The notes under the pieces are model-generated. The model ran no database searches and was not told the origin of the DNA. It saw nothing but the letters and a program-made list of their open reading frames with translations. Source: Metridium senile (Eukaryota > Cnidaria > Anthozoa > Actiniaria > Metridiidae). Taken from it: a DNA stretch of 64,000 nt. Both the position numbers and the translations under genes were made by a program. The stretch covers positions 30,897,475 through 30,961,474 of the forward strand of contig OX459096.1 in NCBI GenBank assembly GCA_949775045.1, in the 5' to 3' direction. Below are positions 1 through 11,568 of this stretch, piece after piece (the first letter of the stretch is position 1; each line of letters starts with the position of its first letter).

Positions 1-320
1 CGATTTGTTCACTTTTTGTCGGGAAAACGCACCGAGGTCGACTTGGATTGGGGCTAGTCTATCTTTTGGTATATATTGTATGCATACCGACCCTTAAGTA
101 AAATCTCAGATTTTCGTGTTAGTCTCGGATTTTCGTGTTTTTGATGTCTCAAAATCTCGGATTTTCGTGTTTTTGATGTCTCAAAATCTCGGATTTTCGT
201 GTTTTTAATTGATGCTTCGGAGTCTCGAATACAGTAAATATATGAGCTGTTTTTATTATCCATGATTAAAGAGACAAGCAACACACTTAGGAAAACAACG
301 AATTAAGTATTCACCTGCAG
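1..320. repeat. 32-bp minisatellite in intergenic DNA
   Basis: A unit containing CTCGGATTTTCGTGTTTTT is repeated about three times with a period of 32 bases (around 103-208). Short open frames on the minus strand come from the repeat and have no protein features. Confidence 0.6.
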
Positions 321-432
321 TGATGATGTGATCAACTAGCAATTAACCTCGACTTGGAACTATTATTATCCAACTAGTCATAGACGAGTAAAAATATCGC
401 AGGAGTAGGACTGGTTCGAGTAAAGATATTTA

Positions 433-598
433 AAGAATAAACCACTTCTGGCGATTGGTATATTGAGGAATATTGTCCGATGAACAGTCGGCCGAGAAGC
501 GTAGCTTCGAGGCCATTTAAAAATTTTGAAGACCATCTTTTTAACCGAGGACAATATTCCTCGATATAACAATTAAGCCAGAAGTGGTTTTATTCGTT
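433..598. mobile_element. Fold-back MITE-like element
   Basis: Inverted arms of about 46 bases, starting AATAAACCACTTCTGGC on the left and ending in its near complement on the right, enclose a spacer of about 70 bases. There is no coding capacity. This is the usual shape of a non-autonomous DNA transposon; no target-site duplication was established. Confidence 0.65.
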
Positions 599-2215
599 TT
601 ATAACCCGACGATTTTCCCTGAAAAATATCCGACACGGAAACCCACCTAGTGCTCAAACAAAAATCAAAACATTTTTTCTTCAGTTTGATTGAGAAAGCC
701 AGATTAAAAAGCTGTTCTTGAACTTTTCTTAATTCCTCCGTCGTTCTAAAATATATAGTAGTTTTAACACTAAAATTATGCTATTTTCAGACGTCAATAA
801 AAAGTATAAAAAGAGGGAGAAAATGACAAAAACAGTGGAGAATTTGGATGTATTTTGAATACATTTTGACTTGCCGTCACACGTCATTGAGCGCGCGCTC
901 GGTATTTTCACTTTCGATTATCTGTCATTTTGTCAAAACAAAACGATTGAAATGGCCTAAGCCTTTGGCCGTGGCATGAGTCTTAAAATGAAGAATATTT
1001 CCATGTAGGTTGCCGAGTCCTTTGCTGGCCAGCACGAATCGAGCTCGAGGGATATTGGGGATATTGTAATACGAGCACATGGATAATTGATTCGTCGAAG
1101 GAATGATTTGTCGGTGGAAGTAATCGCGGATACTCTTAGTATAAAAATACATGCGTATAGTATAAAAATACATGTGTAAAAAACGATGTAATTAACATTT
1201 GTTACAGTTGGAACTTTGGAAGTTTGTTTATAATATGCATTGAGTTATAATAATTTCTGACTTGTAAATAGCAATACCTGATTGAATAAAATGCAACGTT
1301 TTGAACAAGACCTGGATAAATGTCTTTCGTATTATTATTTTTTTTATATTGGCGTTTTTCGTTTACTTTATTTTTTTTTCACTATCTATCTTAATTTTTT
1401 GGCATGACCCCCCCTTTTAAGGACATTTTTTTAGTTTGCCCCCCCTTTAAGGTAATATTTTTTCAGGTGGCCCCCCCCCTAAATCACACCGCCGCCCCCC
1501 CCCCCCCCCCCCCTCCTCGATAAAAAATGAACAGCCCCTTAAGTTTATGTCGAATGTTTTCGGAAAGGGTCACTCTGTGAATTTTACTGGAGATCATGTA
1601 ATTTACGGGCGAACTAAGCGAACCAACTTATTATGATTGAATTTATCGAGAAATCTTGGATTCACAACCAGATCACAACCAGTTACATGACAAAGGACCA
1701 AGCTGTTACTACTGGATATTTAACAGTATTGTAAGCATTCTTATAGAGAGCACGATACAGCGCATTGGGTTTGGGTTTTCACAATCTGGGTTTTCACAAT
1801 CTAGGGCACGAGTTAACCCTGAAAGCCAGGGTCTAGTTCGTTCAAAATATGGCAAAGTTTGACCTGCTAGTTAGTTTATACTAAAACAATTAGACCATCA
1901 AAACGTTTTGTTGCCGAAGCGAACCTTTTTTCTTGTTTTTCGGGCTCCATGGTTTTTTTGAAAAACCCGCGGCCGTCAATTTTCACTTGACGGATATCAC
2001 CGGAAATTTGGGGATATTGGCTGATACTGTCATGTGAAAACGCACCACGTGACCTGTTTCGACCAATAAGAACTCGTGTAGTATTATCGTTGGGTTATAA
2101 TCAGCAATATTTTTACTCGTCCATATCTAGCCCTCAAGTAAAACAATATTTCGCATTATAAAAGAACAAAAACCTTTTGATTGGATAATAAATAACTTAT
2201 TAAACAGTTTTATGT
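599..2215. other. Intergenic, no gene seen
   Basis: AT-rich sequence with a homopolymeric C run near 1486-1513 inside a C-rich stretch (about 1407-1515) and a short duplicated GGGTTTTCACAATCT near 1775-1803. Open frames here are short and lack recognisable domains or splice partners. Confidence 0.5.
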
Positions 2216-2216
2216 G

Positions 2217-2306
2217 TAATATGGCTGGATATTTTACTCGTTTTGACTCGCCCGGAGGCTCTTCAATATACAGCGTTTCACTCGTAAAATATCCAGCCAT
2301 TCATTT
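2217..2306. repeat. Short inverted repeat
   Basis: GGCTGGATATTTTACTCG on the left is mirrored by CGTAAAATATCCAGCC about 50 bases to the right. It could be a small fold-back element or the end of a larger one. Confidence 0.5.
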
Positions 2307-3467
2307 CTACCCTTCGCACAGCGCGAAGCGCTATATATCAAGAACACGACAATAATTGGAGTGTGACTGTGCTGGTTGCTTGTGGACAGCTATAGACCAG
2401 TATTTTATTAACAATGATTCTTGTTTTACAATTCACGATTATTCACAATATCATATAGTACGCTGCCCGCTACCGGAAAAAAACTGTGGGATAAAACCAC
2501 TTTGGAGAAAAAAAACCTACTGGGAAACGTAGTCCTCGACCGATGCAACGTACAGCTCCGAGGGTTAGAGCTGAATTTATAATACTTCACAAGTGATATA
2601 TATGATTGTAACGAATTAAATCAGTTAAGTTTAGTTACACACTTAAACCGTAACTGTCCAACTAGCGAGAGAATTCTGAACTATCTCGCATTCGCTTATA
2701 TACTATAAGCGTAATTTACACTAGAGTTTTCGTAAGACAAACTATTCTCCCATATAGGGATAATAACAATAGATATATTGCATAAGCATTCCATTGTAAA
2801 ATATACTACGAACCGTAATGAACACGCTTTCCGACTACACGTTGTTACGTAGGAAAGCTATTATATTCCACATCAAACCGTCTAATAAGATACCTGATTT
2901 ATTCGTGGTCACTGAGCGGAACTATAAAAAAACAGGGCCTTAGGATATTTGGACAGAATAACAAAGAAGATTGAAGATAAAACCGAAAGCAAAACCCTTA
3001 AAAGACCCGATAAATATATTTTTTTACCACTGATTCACTCCTACATATTTTCTAAATGAGAACTAGTCTTAAACATTAAAATCTCCCCTCATGAAGGCAT
3101 AGCAAGGACATAAAATACGTAGAAATAACCTAAAAAGCCTAGAAATATAATAATATAAGTCAAAATGTTGATGTGTTGTGATCTGGTGTGTGAAGTCATT
3201 TTCATCCGGTCTTGTTCTCTCTGCTGATGAAGATGACTTCCACCCGGCCAGGTTCAGTTGTTCGCTAAGATGGATGAGTTTGTCACGAGTAGGTGTTTAT
3301 GAATGGTAGCCTTTAGACTTTCGCGTGAGGGCTTACGTTCATTGTTTACTGTATCTATAGTCAGAAATTAATAGCCCGTTTTCAAGCGTAAAAACTGAAA
3401 AAGACGTTTTGATCATGACTGCAGACTTGATCAGAATGATGATTTCGGAAGCATAACGGCACAACAA

Positions 3468-3690
3468 GCGGGCAAACGGGCAAACGGCTTCAACATTTCG
3501 TGCTTCAACATCCGTTCGATTTTGTTGAATGGCAATGTTTAAACGCTTTTAAACTCTTTCAACATTGTTGAAATATGTTGAATCGATGTTAAATTGATGT
3601 TTAAAGAGTTTAAAAGCTTTTAAACATTGCCATTCAACAAAATCGAACGAATGTTGAAGCAAATGTTGAAACCGTTTGCCCGCCGGGCCC
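3468..3690. mobile_element. Fold-back MITE, family A copy 1
   Basis: Long inverted arms starting GGGCAAACGGCTTCAAC and ending in the complement, with internal TTCAACAATGTTGAA-type palindromes. A related copy sits at 61344-61541, so this is a dispersed non-autonomous family. Arms are about 85-90 bases and nearly complementary. Confidence 0.75.
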
Positions 3691-4142
3691 TTATTCGAAA
3701 GCAGGTGCGAATCTGTTGTTTGTTGGTCTCTGTTGTCATGGTGGTTAGTTTAACATGATGTCATTGTCTAGATGCAATCTAAGGGCATCTGTTTTCTTAA
3801 ATTTGACTGTAAAAAGATATGCTTTGGACACAAAAGATCAACTAACACCAATATCTCTTGCCGGGGCATTGACTTTGAGAACATCAAGTTTCAATTATCC
3901 AAGACTGGTACATATACTTTCCCAACGTCATTAAAGAATCCATTGAAATCTTCAAAAGATCTTCAACTTTAATATAAAAGATTCAAACAAACTCAACACG
4001 ACGACCTGGACCAGATCTATAAAAATGCTCAACCACGTTATGACTGAAATGAACAGAAAAATGCGTTTGGTGTATGAATGACATACAGATGCATGAGAAA
4101 AATATGATTTTCATAGTAGAGGCTTCGGTGCACCACTTACGC

Positions 4143-4350
4143 TGCATCGCCCCAGGGCGATAATTAATTATCTCTAAGGGGCGGTATATATGTATGAAGG
4201 CAAGTTGTCCCTGCTAGCCGGGATAACTCTATTGTCGTGTGTCCCCAGGGGAATATAAAACAATAGAGTTATTCCGGCTAGCAGGGACAACTTGCCTTAT
4301 GAAATATACATGAGATAAATATCAATTACCCTTGGCGGGACTCGAGACCA
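4143..4350. mobile_element. Fold-back MITE-like element
   Basis: A near-perfect inner hairpin (AGGCAAGTTGTCCCTGCTAG and its complement, about 4195-4297) is flanked by weaker complementary outer arms (CCAGGGCGATAATT on the left, AATTACCCTTGG on the right). No open frame. Confidence 0.65.
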
Positions 4351-5197
4351 ACAAACAATTTGATTTTATAAATACTGAACATTATATCATTGTGATCGAC
4401 GAAGACTGCCAGATATGCAGTCAAGACGTCATAAATAAACCTTGACTTTCAATTATTGAAATTACAGCAAATATACGTCATTCAGGTTTGAAGCGAAGCT
4501 GCAAATTAATCAATGACTTTTATACGAGTTACGTACACGCAAGCTCCGCCTCTAAGCTGATTGACGGATCGGAAAACGGATAAATCATCTCGAAGGACAA
4601 ATATTCTGTAGATTTAACAAAATAAAAAAACTATATTTTGTCTCAAATTGTATTCGTCCCGTTTTCAAACCAGACGACTTGTCCGTCATAAGACGATTTG
4701 TCCGCGGTTGAGACGACTTGTCCATCTTCTTATGTGAACACGGCTATTATACGGCGCTAGTTATATTTTATTTGTTATATGTTTGATATGTTTAATAGGG
4801 AATTCTTTTTTACTCAGTGAGTCTGAAACTCATTCGTGACTGGGCTGGTATGGCGTCTATAAAATAGACTTTGTCTTGGATTGTCAGGTAATGATGTCAG
4901 GTAGTCTGAAAGGTCTCACTTCAAAAAAAAAATAAAAAAAAATAAAAGAGGGTTGCATGCATATTTTTTTTTATATTTTTTATTATATTTTTTCTAATTT
5001 CAATCTCAAATTAGAGATTGAGAAATTTAGATAGACCGGTAATTTCGGTTCGGAAATGATGTTAAAATATACCATTATAAACAAATTATTATACTTTGAT
5101 GCAATGTGATTGGCTGCTTACGGATAGATATAATACTCGCATCACATCGCTTCTCACTTGGTCGTTCTACTTTAAGGCGTATGATCGATACTTCAAA
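4351..5197. other. Opsin 5' flank
   Basis: Upstream of the opsin gene. Three spaced copies of AGACGA(C/T)TTGTCC lie between 4670 and 4725 with a period near 20. A diverged copy of a dispersed repeat (AAGCTCCGCCTCTAAGCTGA) lies at about 4541-4575. AT-rich stretches follow. No promoter element could be assigned with confidence. Confidence 0.4.
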
Positions 5198-8100
5198 ATG
5201 ACACAAGTTTACTTTACCGTAGCCACGTATATACTGTATGCTGTTGTGGTTTCATTGTTGATTGCGTTAGGCCTCTTGGCTCAGATCATTTCACTTGTTG
5301 TGTTTACTCGAAAGTCATTCAAAGAGAGGCCGATCAATGCGCTCTTCATTAACTTGATTTGTGCGAATCTAATCATGATCATCGTCTGCTATCCGCTTGT
5401 TCTCGTTGCGTGCATCTTTCATGGAGAATGGAAGTCGTCTGAATGGGAAAAGGTAGCTTGTCCTTTGAGCTCGTTCGTAACAGGTACATCTAACATCGCT
5501 GCCATTATTTCCCTTGTTTGCATTACCCGCCAGATTTCTTTACTGGCTACCGGTACCGCAACCAGCAGCGCCCTCCGCAAAAAGAACTGTCTGTACATTG
5601 TAACATCGTGGGTCTTCGCCTTAGTATGCATGCTTCCATCGGTGACGGGCTGGAGTAGTTCAGTGTTTGAACCTGGTAATGTTAACTGCGCCCCAAACTG
5701 GACATCAAATCAACTTAAAGATATCTCTTATTTGAGTTGCCTTACGATACTTGCGTTTGTACTACCATTGATCGTGCAGGTTATCAGTTTTGTCAAGATA
5801 AGAAACTATTTTGCTAGCAATGCCGGGGCCAATGTATCCACAGTTATAGCGAGAAACAGGGCTTATGCAAGGTAACACTAGAAGGCTTTTTAAAAGAATT
5901 AGATTTCATTTTTGTACTTTTTTTAACAAAAACAAACAAACAAACAAGTGACTGAACGAACGAACGAAAGAAAAAAAAACCAAACGAACGAACGAACGAA
6001 CGAACGAACGAACGAACGAACGAACGAACGAACGAACGAACGAACGAACGAACGAACGAACGAACGAACGAACGAACGAACGAACGAACGAACGAACGAA
6101 CGAACAAAAGCCAAACAAACAAACATGTTTCGGTCATTTATTAAAAAAATAACAGTTGAGTTTGCTTCAAACTTTCCCCTTTAGCGATGTACTACCCTGT
6201 GTAAATTATAACCCAAAAGTTCACTTTTTGTTGATCGACAGATATTTTGGAAGAACTGTTTATCATTGCTACGGAAATGCCAAATAACATGAAAAGCACA
6301 TTGTTGAAAACTTCCAATCTAGTCTAATATCTCTGTTGGCTGTAAAGATTTAAAGCACTCATTTTATGAGCTGTTAGACAAAAAAACACGGATGGGCATA
6401 AATTTTCAAAATCTTTTCATTGATCGTGGTTTATATGATTTGGTTTACGCGATAAAGTTTTCTTGTGAAACTTCCGAGATTGTATCAATATATATTGACG
6501 TCAATGCTGATATGAAATTAAAAAACAACCTGAACATTTGATCGGATAGTTAATTTTAAAGCTACGTGAATGTAGACTTTTACATGAAAAAATGGTGTTG
6601 TACTAACCTACTTTCGTGCAATATTTTATTTTAAAAAGTCCGAGTTCACTCAAAATTAGTATCTCAAAGTGAACAAATAACTTTTTAGCGATGAAGTTAT
6701 TTATTTAGATTATTGTTTTGTAGGTCGGAAATTGATGTAAATCAAGCGGTAAAGCAAAATTACTAGTTAATTAATAATTATAGAAACACCTTCAGTCTAC
6801 TGTTTAAGGTAGTTCCGGATACTTGGATTTCTTCAATGAATTTTTTTATAAATCCTGTCATTTACAGATCATTGTTAGGCAAGTCAAAAAACGCGAAAAA
6901 AAAAATTTGGGTCACCGTATTGGTTATAGAATTATAAGATATAGTAAAAGTAGGTATTTGCAATCATTTGCGGTGATTTGCTCAAAAGTACCTATTCAAA
7001 GCAGTCAAAAGAATGCGAACGTATTCTACTAGGAAAAGCATAAGATTATAGTAAACGATAGATCTAAGGGCTATCTAGCATTTGCTGTCATAAAAATCAT
7101 TTCAAAATATGGGAATAAGTGAACCATAGAAGCACAATTCTACGCCAATTACGCACCCTATATGTGTATAGAGTTGTAGCATTTGTAAAATTTCAGAAAA
7201 TTAAATCAATGAATATTTTATTTTTTATTCTAAATCGTAAGAGTAGTAAATGCAGTCTTGAATAAAAAGAAAAAAATTGCGGGTCCTCGTACTAATAGGC
7301 GAGTTATAAGCGACCGAATCCATTTTTTTTGTCAAAAAAAACACGGCAACGGTCCGCGCGGGACTGGGTTCTAGTACTTTAAACATCTGCTTAAAACTTG
7401 TCAAATTATCCTTGTCATCTCCAGAAACCCTAAAACCTATTTTGTATTAGTTTTACGACTAAAGAAGTCAAAATTATATTTTATGTATTCATTTTTACAA
7501 AGTTGTAAATTTGTTGTTTTGAGACAAAACAGCGACCATGTCAGGTAGTGAAAGTCTGAGGATGTTTCGAAAAATGTCCCATTTTACCTCCAAAGTTGCA
7601 TGAAATGACATAATACTTTCTTAAGTTATAGATAAGGATTCAAATTAAAATATTATTTAGATAAATTTTCAAAAAAACGCAAATAAATGATGGAAAACGA
7701 GATGCGCGAAATGGATGCGCAGTAGCAAGAGTCCCGGACCTACCTTAATATACACCTATTTCAAAAATCGTTGTCGCAATCAAAGTTACAGTCCACACTC
7801 TGAAGCCTGCAAAGGATGTCGGTATTTCTTCGCTTGTCATCGATTTATTCATAGTATATTTTAATTGTACGTGTTTGTGTTATATGACCATAACAAGTTG
7901 TTGCAGTCGTAAATGATGAAACAAATATTTCTTTAAAAAGTGCGTAATAAATCACACATTCATTTTAATATTACCGACATCCTTTGCAAGCTTTAGAGTG
8001 TGGACTGAAGTTTCGGCTGCGACAAAAAAATTTTAAAAATAGGTGTATATTTTTTTTTGTTGCAGGAGGAAGTTCTCCATGGCTGCTATAGCAACATTTG

Positions 8101-8570
8101 TTTTCTTTTTGTTGTGGACACCGTATGCAGTGTGCTGTATTCTTTCCATGGCGGGCAAAGGGCACTGGTTCCAGAGCGATGTTGCAGTAGTTCCCGCTAT
8201 AATGTCTAAAAGTACAAGTGTTTTCAGTCCATTCCTGTATTGTGTGGTTAACAGCAGGTATTACCAACCAACCAACCAACCAACCAACCAACCAACCAAC
8301 CAACCAACCAACCAACCAACCAACCAACCAACCAACCAACCAACCAACCAACCAACAAACAATTTAACATAACCAGACAACGTCAAACTTAGAAATCTCA
8401 TCAGTCACAGTTTTGTTGTCACTTTCCACTGCAGGTTTCGCAAACGTTTCGTTGGGATCCTGTTATGCAGGTGCAGCCACAGACATGAAGTTGAGAGTCC
8501 CAGAACCAACGCAATTGGACTGGAAAACAACCCCCAGCTTGTAGCTGTCAAACCTCAAATCTCAAAATAG
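5198..8570 (+). CDS. Opsin-type class A GPCR (3 exons)
   Basis: Exons 5198-5871, 8066-8257 and 8435-8570 join in phase to 333 residues. Seven hydrophobic segments are visible. Alignment by eye to rhodopsin gives Lys273 at the retinal Schiff-base position (Lys296) in the string [12 protein letters not shown], Glu158 at the Glu181 counterion position, Cys88 and Cys164 as the extracellular disulfide pair, Trp242 and Pro244 in TM6, and helix-8 NSRFRKRF. Inferred role: light-sensitive, retinal-binding membrane receptor. Oddities: the DRY motif reads TRQ (110-112), NPxxY reads SPFLY, the TM1 Asn is Gln29, the TM2 Asp is Asn57, and position 113 is Ser. I chose the Met at 5198, just before TM1; an in-frame Met at 5096 would add 34 residues. 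A polyadenylation hexamer AATAAA lies near 9193. It is probably an anthozoan-specific or cnidopsin-type opsin; the subgroup is not determined. Confidence 0.85.
5957..6108. repeat. (CGAA)n microsatellite in opsin intron 1
   Basis: About 30 copies of CGAA, interrupted near the start, 85 bases after the donor site of exon 1. The repeat creates long frames on both strands (FVRS and TNER repeats) that are not genes. Confidence 0.95.
6806..7746. mobile_element. Non-autonomous DNA element, family B copy 1
   Basis: The sequence begins AAGGTAGTTCCGGA and ends TCCCGGACCTACCTT, which are imperfect terminal inverted repeats. Its first 280 bases recur in the same orientation at 23069-23347 with about 95% similarity. 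No transposase frame was found. Confidence 0.65.
7751..8047. mobile_element. MITE family C copy 1, next to opsin exon 2
   Basis: Terminal inverted repeats TACACCTATTTCAAAAATCG / AAAATAGGTGTA with a subterminal block ACACTCTGAAGC..GGATGTCGG, also inverted. A second full copy is at 16981-17268 and a fragment at 51086-51111. It starts four bases after family B copy 1 and ends 18 bases before the exon 2 acceptor at 8065. Confidence 0.75.
8262..8356. repeat. (CCAA)n microsatellite at the opsin intron 2 donor
   Basis: About 23 copies of ACCA/CCAA start only five bases into intron 2 (donor GTATTA at 8258) and occupy about half of this 177-base intron. Reading through would add a PTNQ repeat tail to the receptor, which is unlikely because exon 3 restores a typical helix 8. 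Confidence 0.95.
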
Positions 8571-9485
8571 CAGAGCAATAATTCAGGACCTTGAAGAGCT
8601 TGAAATGAGTGTGCAGAAGTAGTTTATACACCTACCACGCCCATTTTCAGCATTTTCGTTTGTCCCGTTTACTAGGTATTTCAGGGAAAAGCTGCACTCT
8701 AAAAGTCGGGGAGAGCAGCACTGAATTATAAGCCCGGTATTTTTAATTATTATACATGCAGAAGAACGGTGTAATAAGGATTAACATCTTTAGTACCTAA
8801 TAATGATGTTCCTTAACAATGCTTAAATATATTTTTAGCTGCCATTATCAAAGCGTATATAGTATGCACTTCCAATGCACTGCTTTTGTTATGTTAATAT
8901 ATTCTTACCAACGTTTTACTATTTTCTATGTTTTTTTTGCAACGTTAGTAAAACACGTGCAACTTCATGTATTTATGGAAACGAAAGCAAAATAATCTCT
9001 CAAGAGAGAAACTCGGACAAAAGAAAATACCTAGAGAGATAATGAAATGTTTTTGCAACAACTGAAAACACGCCAAACTACGCCAAACTCAACTAATTCT
9101 ATATATACTGCAAGTTAATATTTAATACACATAGTTTTAATATCAGGCATAGTTAGTTTACTTAGTTTATGTTAATGATGTGAAAAGTGTGCCAATAAAA
9201 GTGTTAAAAAGTTACAGTTGAACCCTGTTTACGTATCAAAGATACCGTATGCAATCCATATATGGCATTGTAGGTGAGAAGTAACAAAAGAATTTGATTA
9301 GCGCGCGAGATTTTTTTTTTTAACAGATTGAGATTGCAACAGAACAATAGGCATATCTTTGATATCAACCCTTAGGGTACGACTGCATGTGCAATATCTT
9401 GGCAGCTAAGCCGATTTTTGGGTAACAAAGCCAATTTTCAACCGGCTATATACAAATAGCGCCAGCTAGCGATCATCGTAACCAC
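8571..9485. other. Opsin 3' flank and dispersed repeat
   Basis: AT-rich 3' UTR and flank with AATAAA at about 9193. From about 9217 to 9378 is a dispersed repeat (CCATATATGGCATTGTAGGTG, GCGCGCGAGATT) whose reverse-complement copy lies at about 43470-43650. No coding sequence seen. Confidence 0.5.
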
Positions 9486-9494
9486 TTGGACAAA

Positions 9495-9825
9495 GGGAGA
9501 CCCTCCCGGGGATTCAATCCACCCCTACTCCTCCCAGGGATTCAACCCACCCACACTCCTCCCAGGGAATCAACCCACCCCCACTCCTCCCAGGGATTCA
9601 ACCCACCCCCACTCCTCCCGGGGATTCAACCCACCCCCACTCCTCCCGGGGATTTAATCCCCCCCACTCCTCACGGGGATTCACCCCCCCCCCCCCCCCA
9701 CACACACACCCCCACTCCTCCCGGGGATTCAACCCACCCCCACTCCTCCCGGGGATTTAACCCACCCCGACTCCTCCCGGGGATTCTACCCACCCCCACT
9801 CCTCCCGGGGATTCAAACCATCTCC
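9495..9825. repeat. GC-rich minisatellite, ~29-bp unit
   Basis: About eleven tandem copies of a unit close to GGGGATTCAACCCACCCCCACTCCTCCC, with variation between copies and a C-rich/CA-rich interruption near 9680-9712. It is open on the plus strand but encodes only Pro/His/Thr-rich repeats. It lies about 450 bases upstream of the RBM33 start codon. Confidence 0.9.
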
Positions 9826-10272
9826 GCGACGTCTATTTTTCTGTATTCTTCTCAACTGCGGCCGTATTTTAATTTCCTACGTGCTTTTTCCGTATTATTT
9901 TTTTAATTGTGACATAATTGATGTATTTGTGCTGTTTTCTTTTTTTGTGTGAAAAATATACACAAAATGCGCATGCACGCAGCACAGTGCGGGACACTAG
10001 TTGTCAAAGGAGTAGGAGAAATTATTCGGGCTTCCTGTGGTATGCCACCTGGCCTCACTGCAGCCTCGTTTTGAGACAGTACTTTGCAGCCACGCTTCTT
10101 TTTGGCTGTGCAAGAAAATCATGATGGCGGCAAATGGTTGTTGTTTCGATAAAGCACTTAACTAAACACTAAAATTCACCTACTATACCTTTACATTACT
10201 GTTTCTTTATATAATTGAACTAACATTGAATGACAGAACTGTCATTTGTATAGCTCAAGTGGCTTTTCTACC

Positions 10273-11534
10273 ATGGATTTCACAGATATTCGCGAAGGTT
10301 AGTAGAGACAACGAGAAGAAATTCGAGAATGAAGTTCGAACATTAGAATGTCAAAAAATCATGATTGAAGTTTATTTGTGATGAGTGAACCATCACCAGA
10401 TAGTATAATCGATAAATGTTTTTAACTATGTTGTATTTAACGTAGTTTGTAATATTTGAACATCGTTTTTGGCCTGGTGAAAATGATTTGATCACTCACC
10501 GTGTTGTGACAATTGAGTCACATTGTTTAAAGCTAGGTATTTGTGTTTTGTGTGAGATTACGCTGTTATATCTCTAATATTCTAACACAGTTTTTGCTTT
10601 AATAATTTTTAACAGAGGAGTTAGTTTCAAGCCTTGGTGTTGATTTCGGTAAGTTTTTAAATATGGTTTGCATACAGTTTCATCTATATAAATGAACATA
10701 GAAGACTATACATCATGAAGATCTCTATAGTTAGTGATAAACCATAATAAGGAAAAAACATTATTGTTTAGCAAAATCAGTAATTGGCTAGATTATAGAA
10801 TACCCTGCCTCTTATTTACATAATAGTAGAATCTTTTGGGTTGTTTTCAAAGAGTGCCGCTACTTGAATTTCTGTAGTGGCCAGGTATTCTAGAGTTGCT
10901 CCCAGTAATTCCCTCCGGTAGAAGTAACCTGGACTTCCAGATAGCGGCAGTTGTACTCTGTTCCCCTCTCTCTCTCCATCAATGCTCTGTTACACAGAAT
11001 GGAAAGACAAGATAACAAGTGTGAGATCACTTGGGATTGAACTCTCAATATACATGAAATAATATGAGCATGGAAATAGAATAGGCTGTCATTCTTATAA
11101 CTATTATTTCTACAGAACATGGCCGAAGACAAATGGGTCCTAGACCAGGGTTTGGACCAGGTTTTGGTCCCCGTCACCACCATGGCCCTATGGGACCAGG
11201 GCGCCCACTTGACTTCCCAATGCATGGCCCTAGAGGACCAGAACCCTTTTTCGGACATCCTTTAGGGGGGCCCAGAGGACCAAATCAGGGACATATGATG
11301 AGAGGACATCAGATGGGCCCTAGAGGACATCATCCACAGCACCGACCAAGAATGCCAGGTCATGGAGGAAGGCCAGATATGCAACGAGGAGGTAGAAAGA
11401 GACAGTTTCCTGGACAACAGGGTGTGAAACCATCACCGGATAGACAGAGGAAACCACCCAAGGGAAATCAACCTCAGAAACAACAACCAGCCCTAGAGAA
11501 TGTGTATGTAACCAATATTACAATCATGTACTGC

Positions 11535-11568
<34 letters not shown>

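Noticed and set aside
3772..3972. 66-codon plus frame with several cysteines
   Set aside because: No signal peptide, domain or splice partner; cysteines do not follow a known spacing.
5844..6184. Long frames on both strands reading FVRSFVRS and TNERTNER
   Set aside because: They are translations of the CGAA microsatellite inside opsin intron 1, with no non-repeat domain.
7971..8372. WLVGWLVG minus frame and PTNQPTNQ plus extension of the opsin
   Set aside because: Product of the CCAA repeat; the real receptor leaves the frame at the donor at 8258 and continues in exon 3.
9486..9872. 128-codon Pro/Thr/His-rich frame
   Set aside because: It is the translation of a GC-rich minisatellite, lacking a promoter, splice partner or domain.
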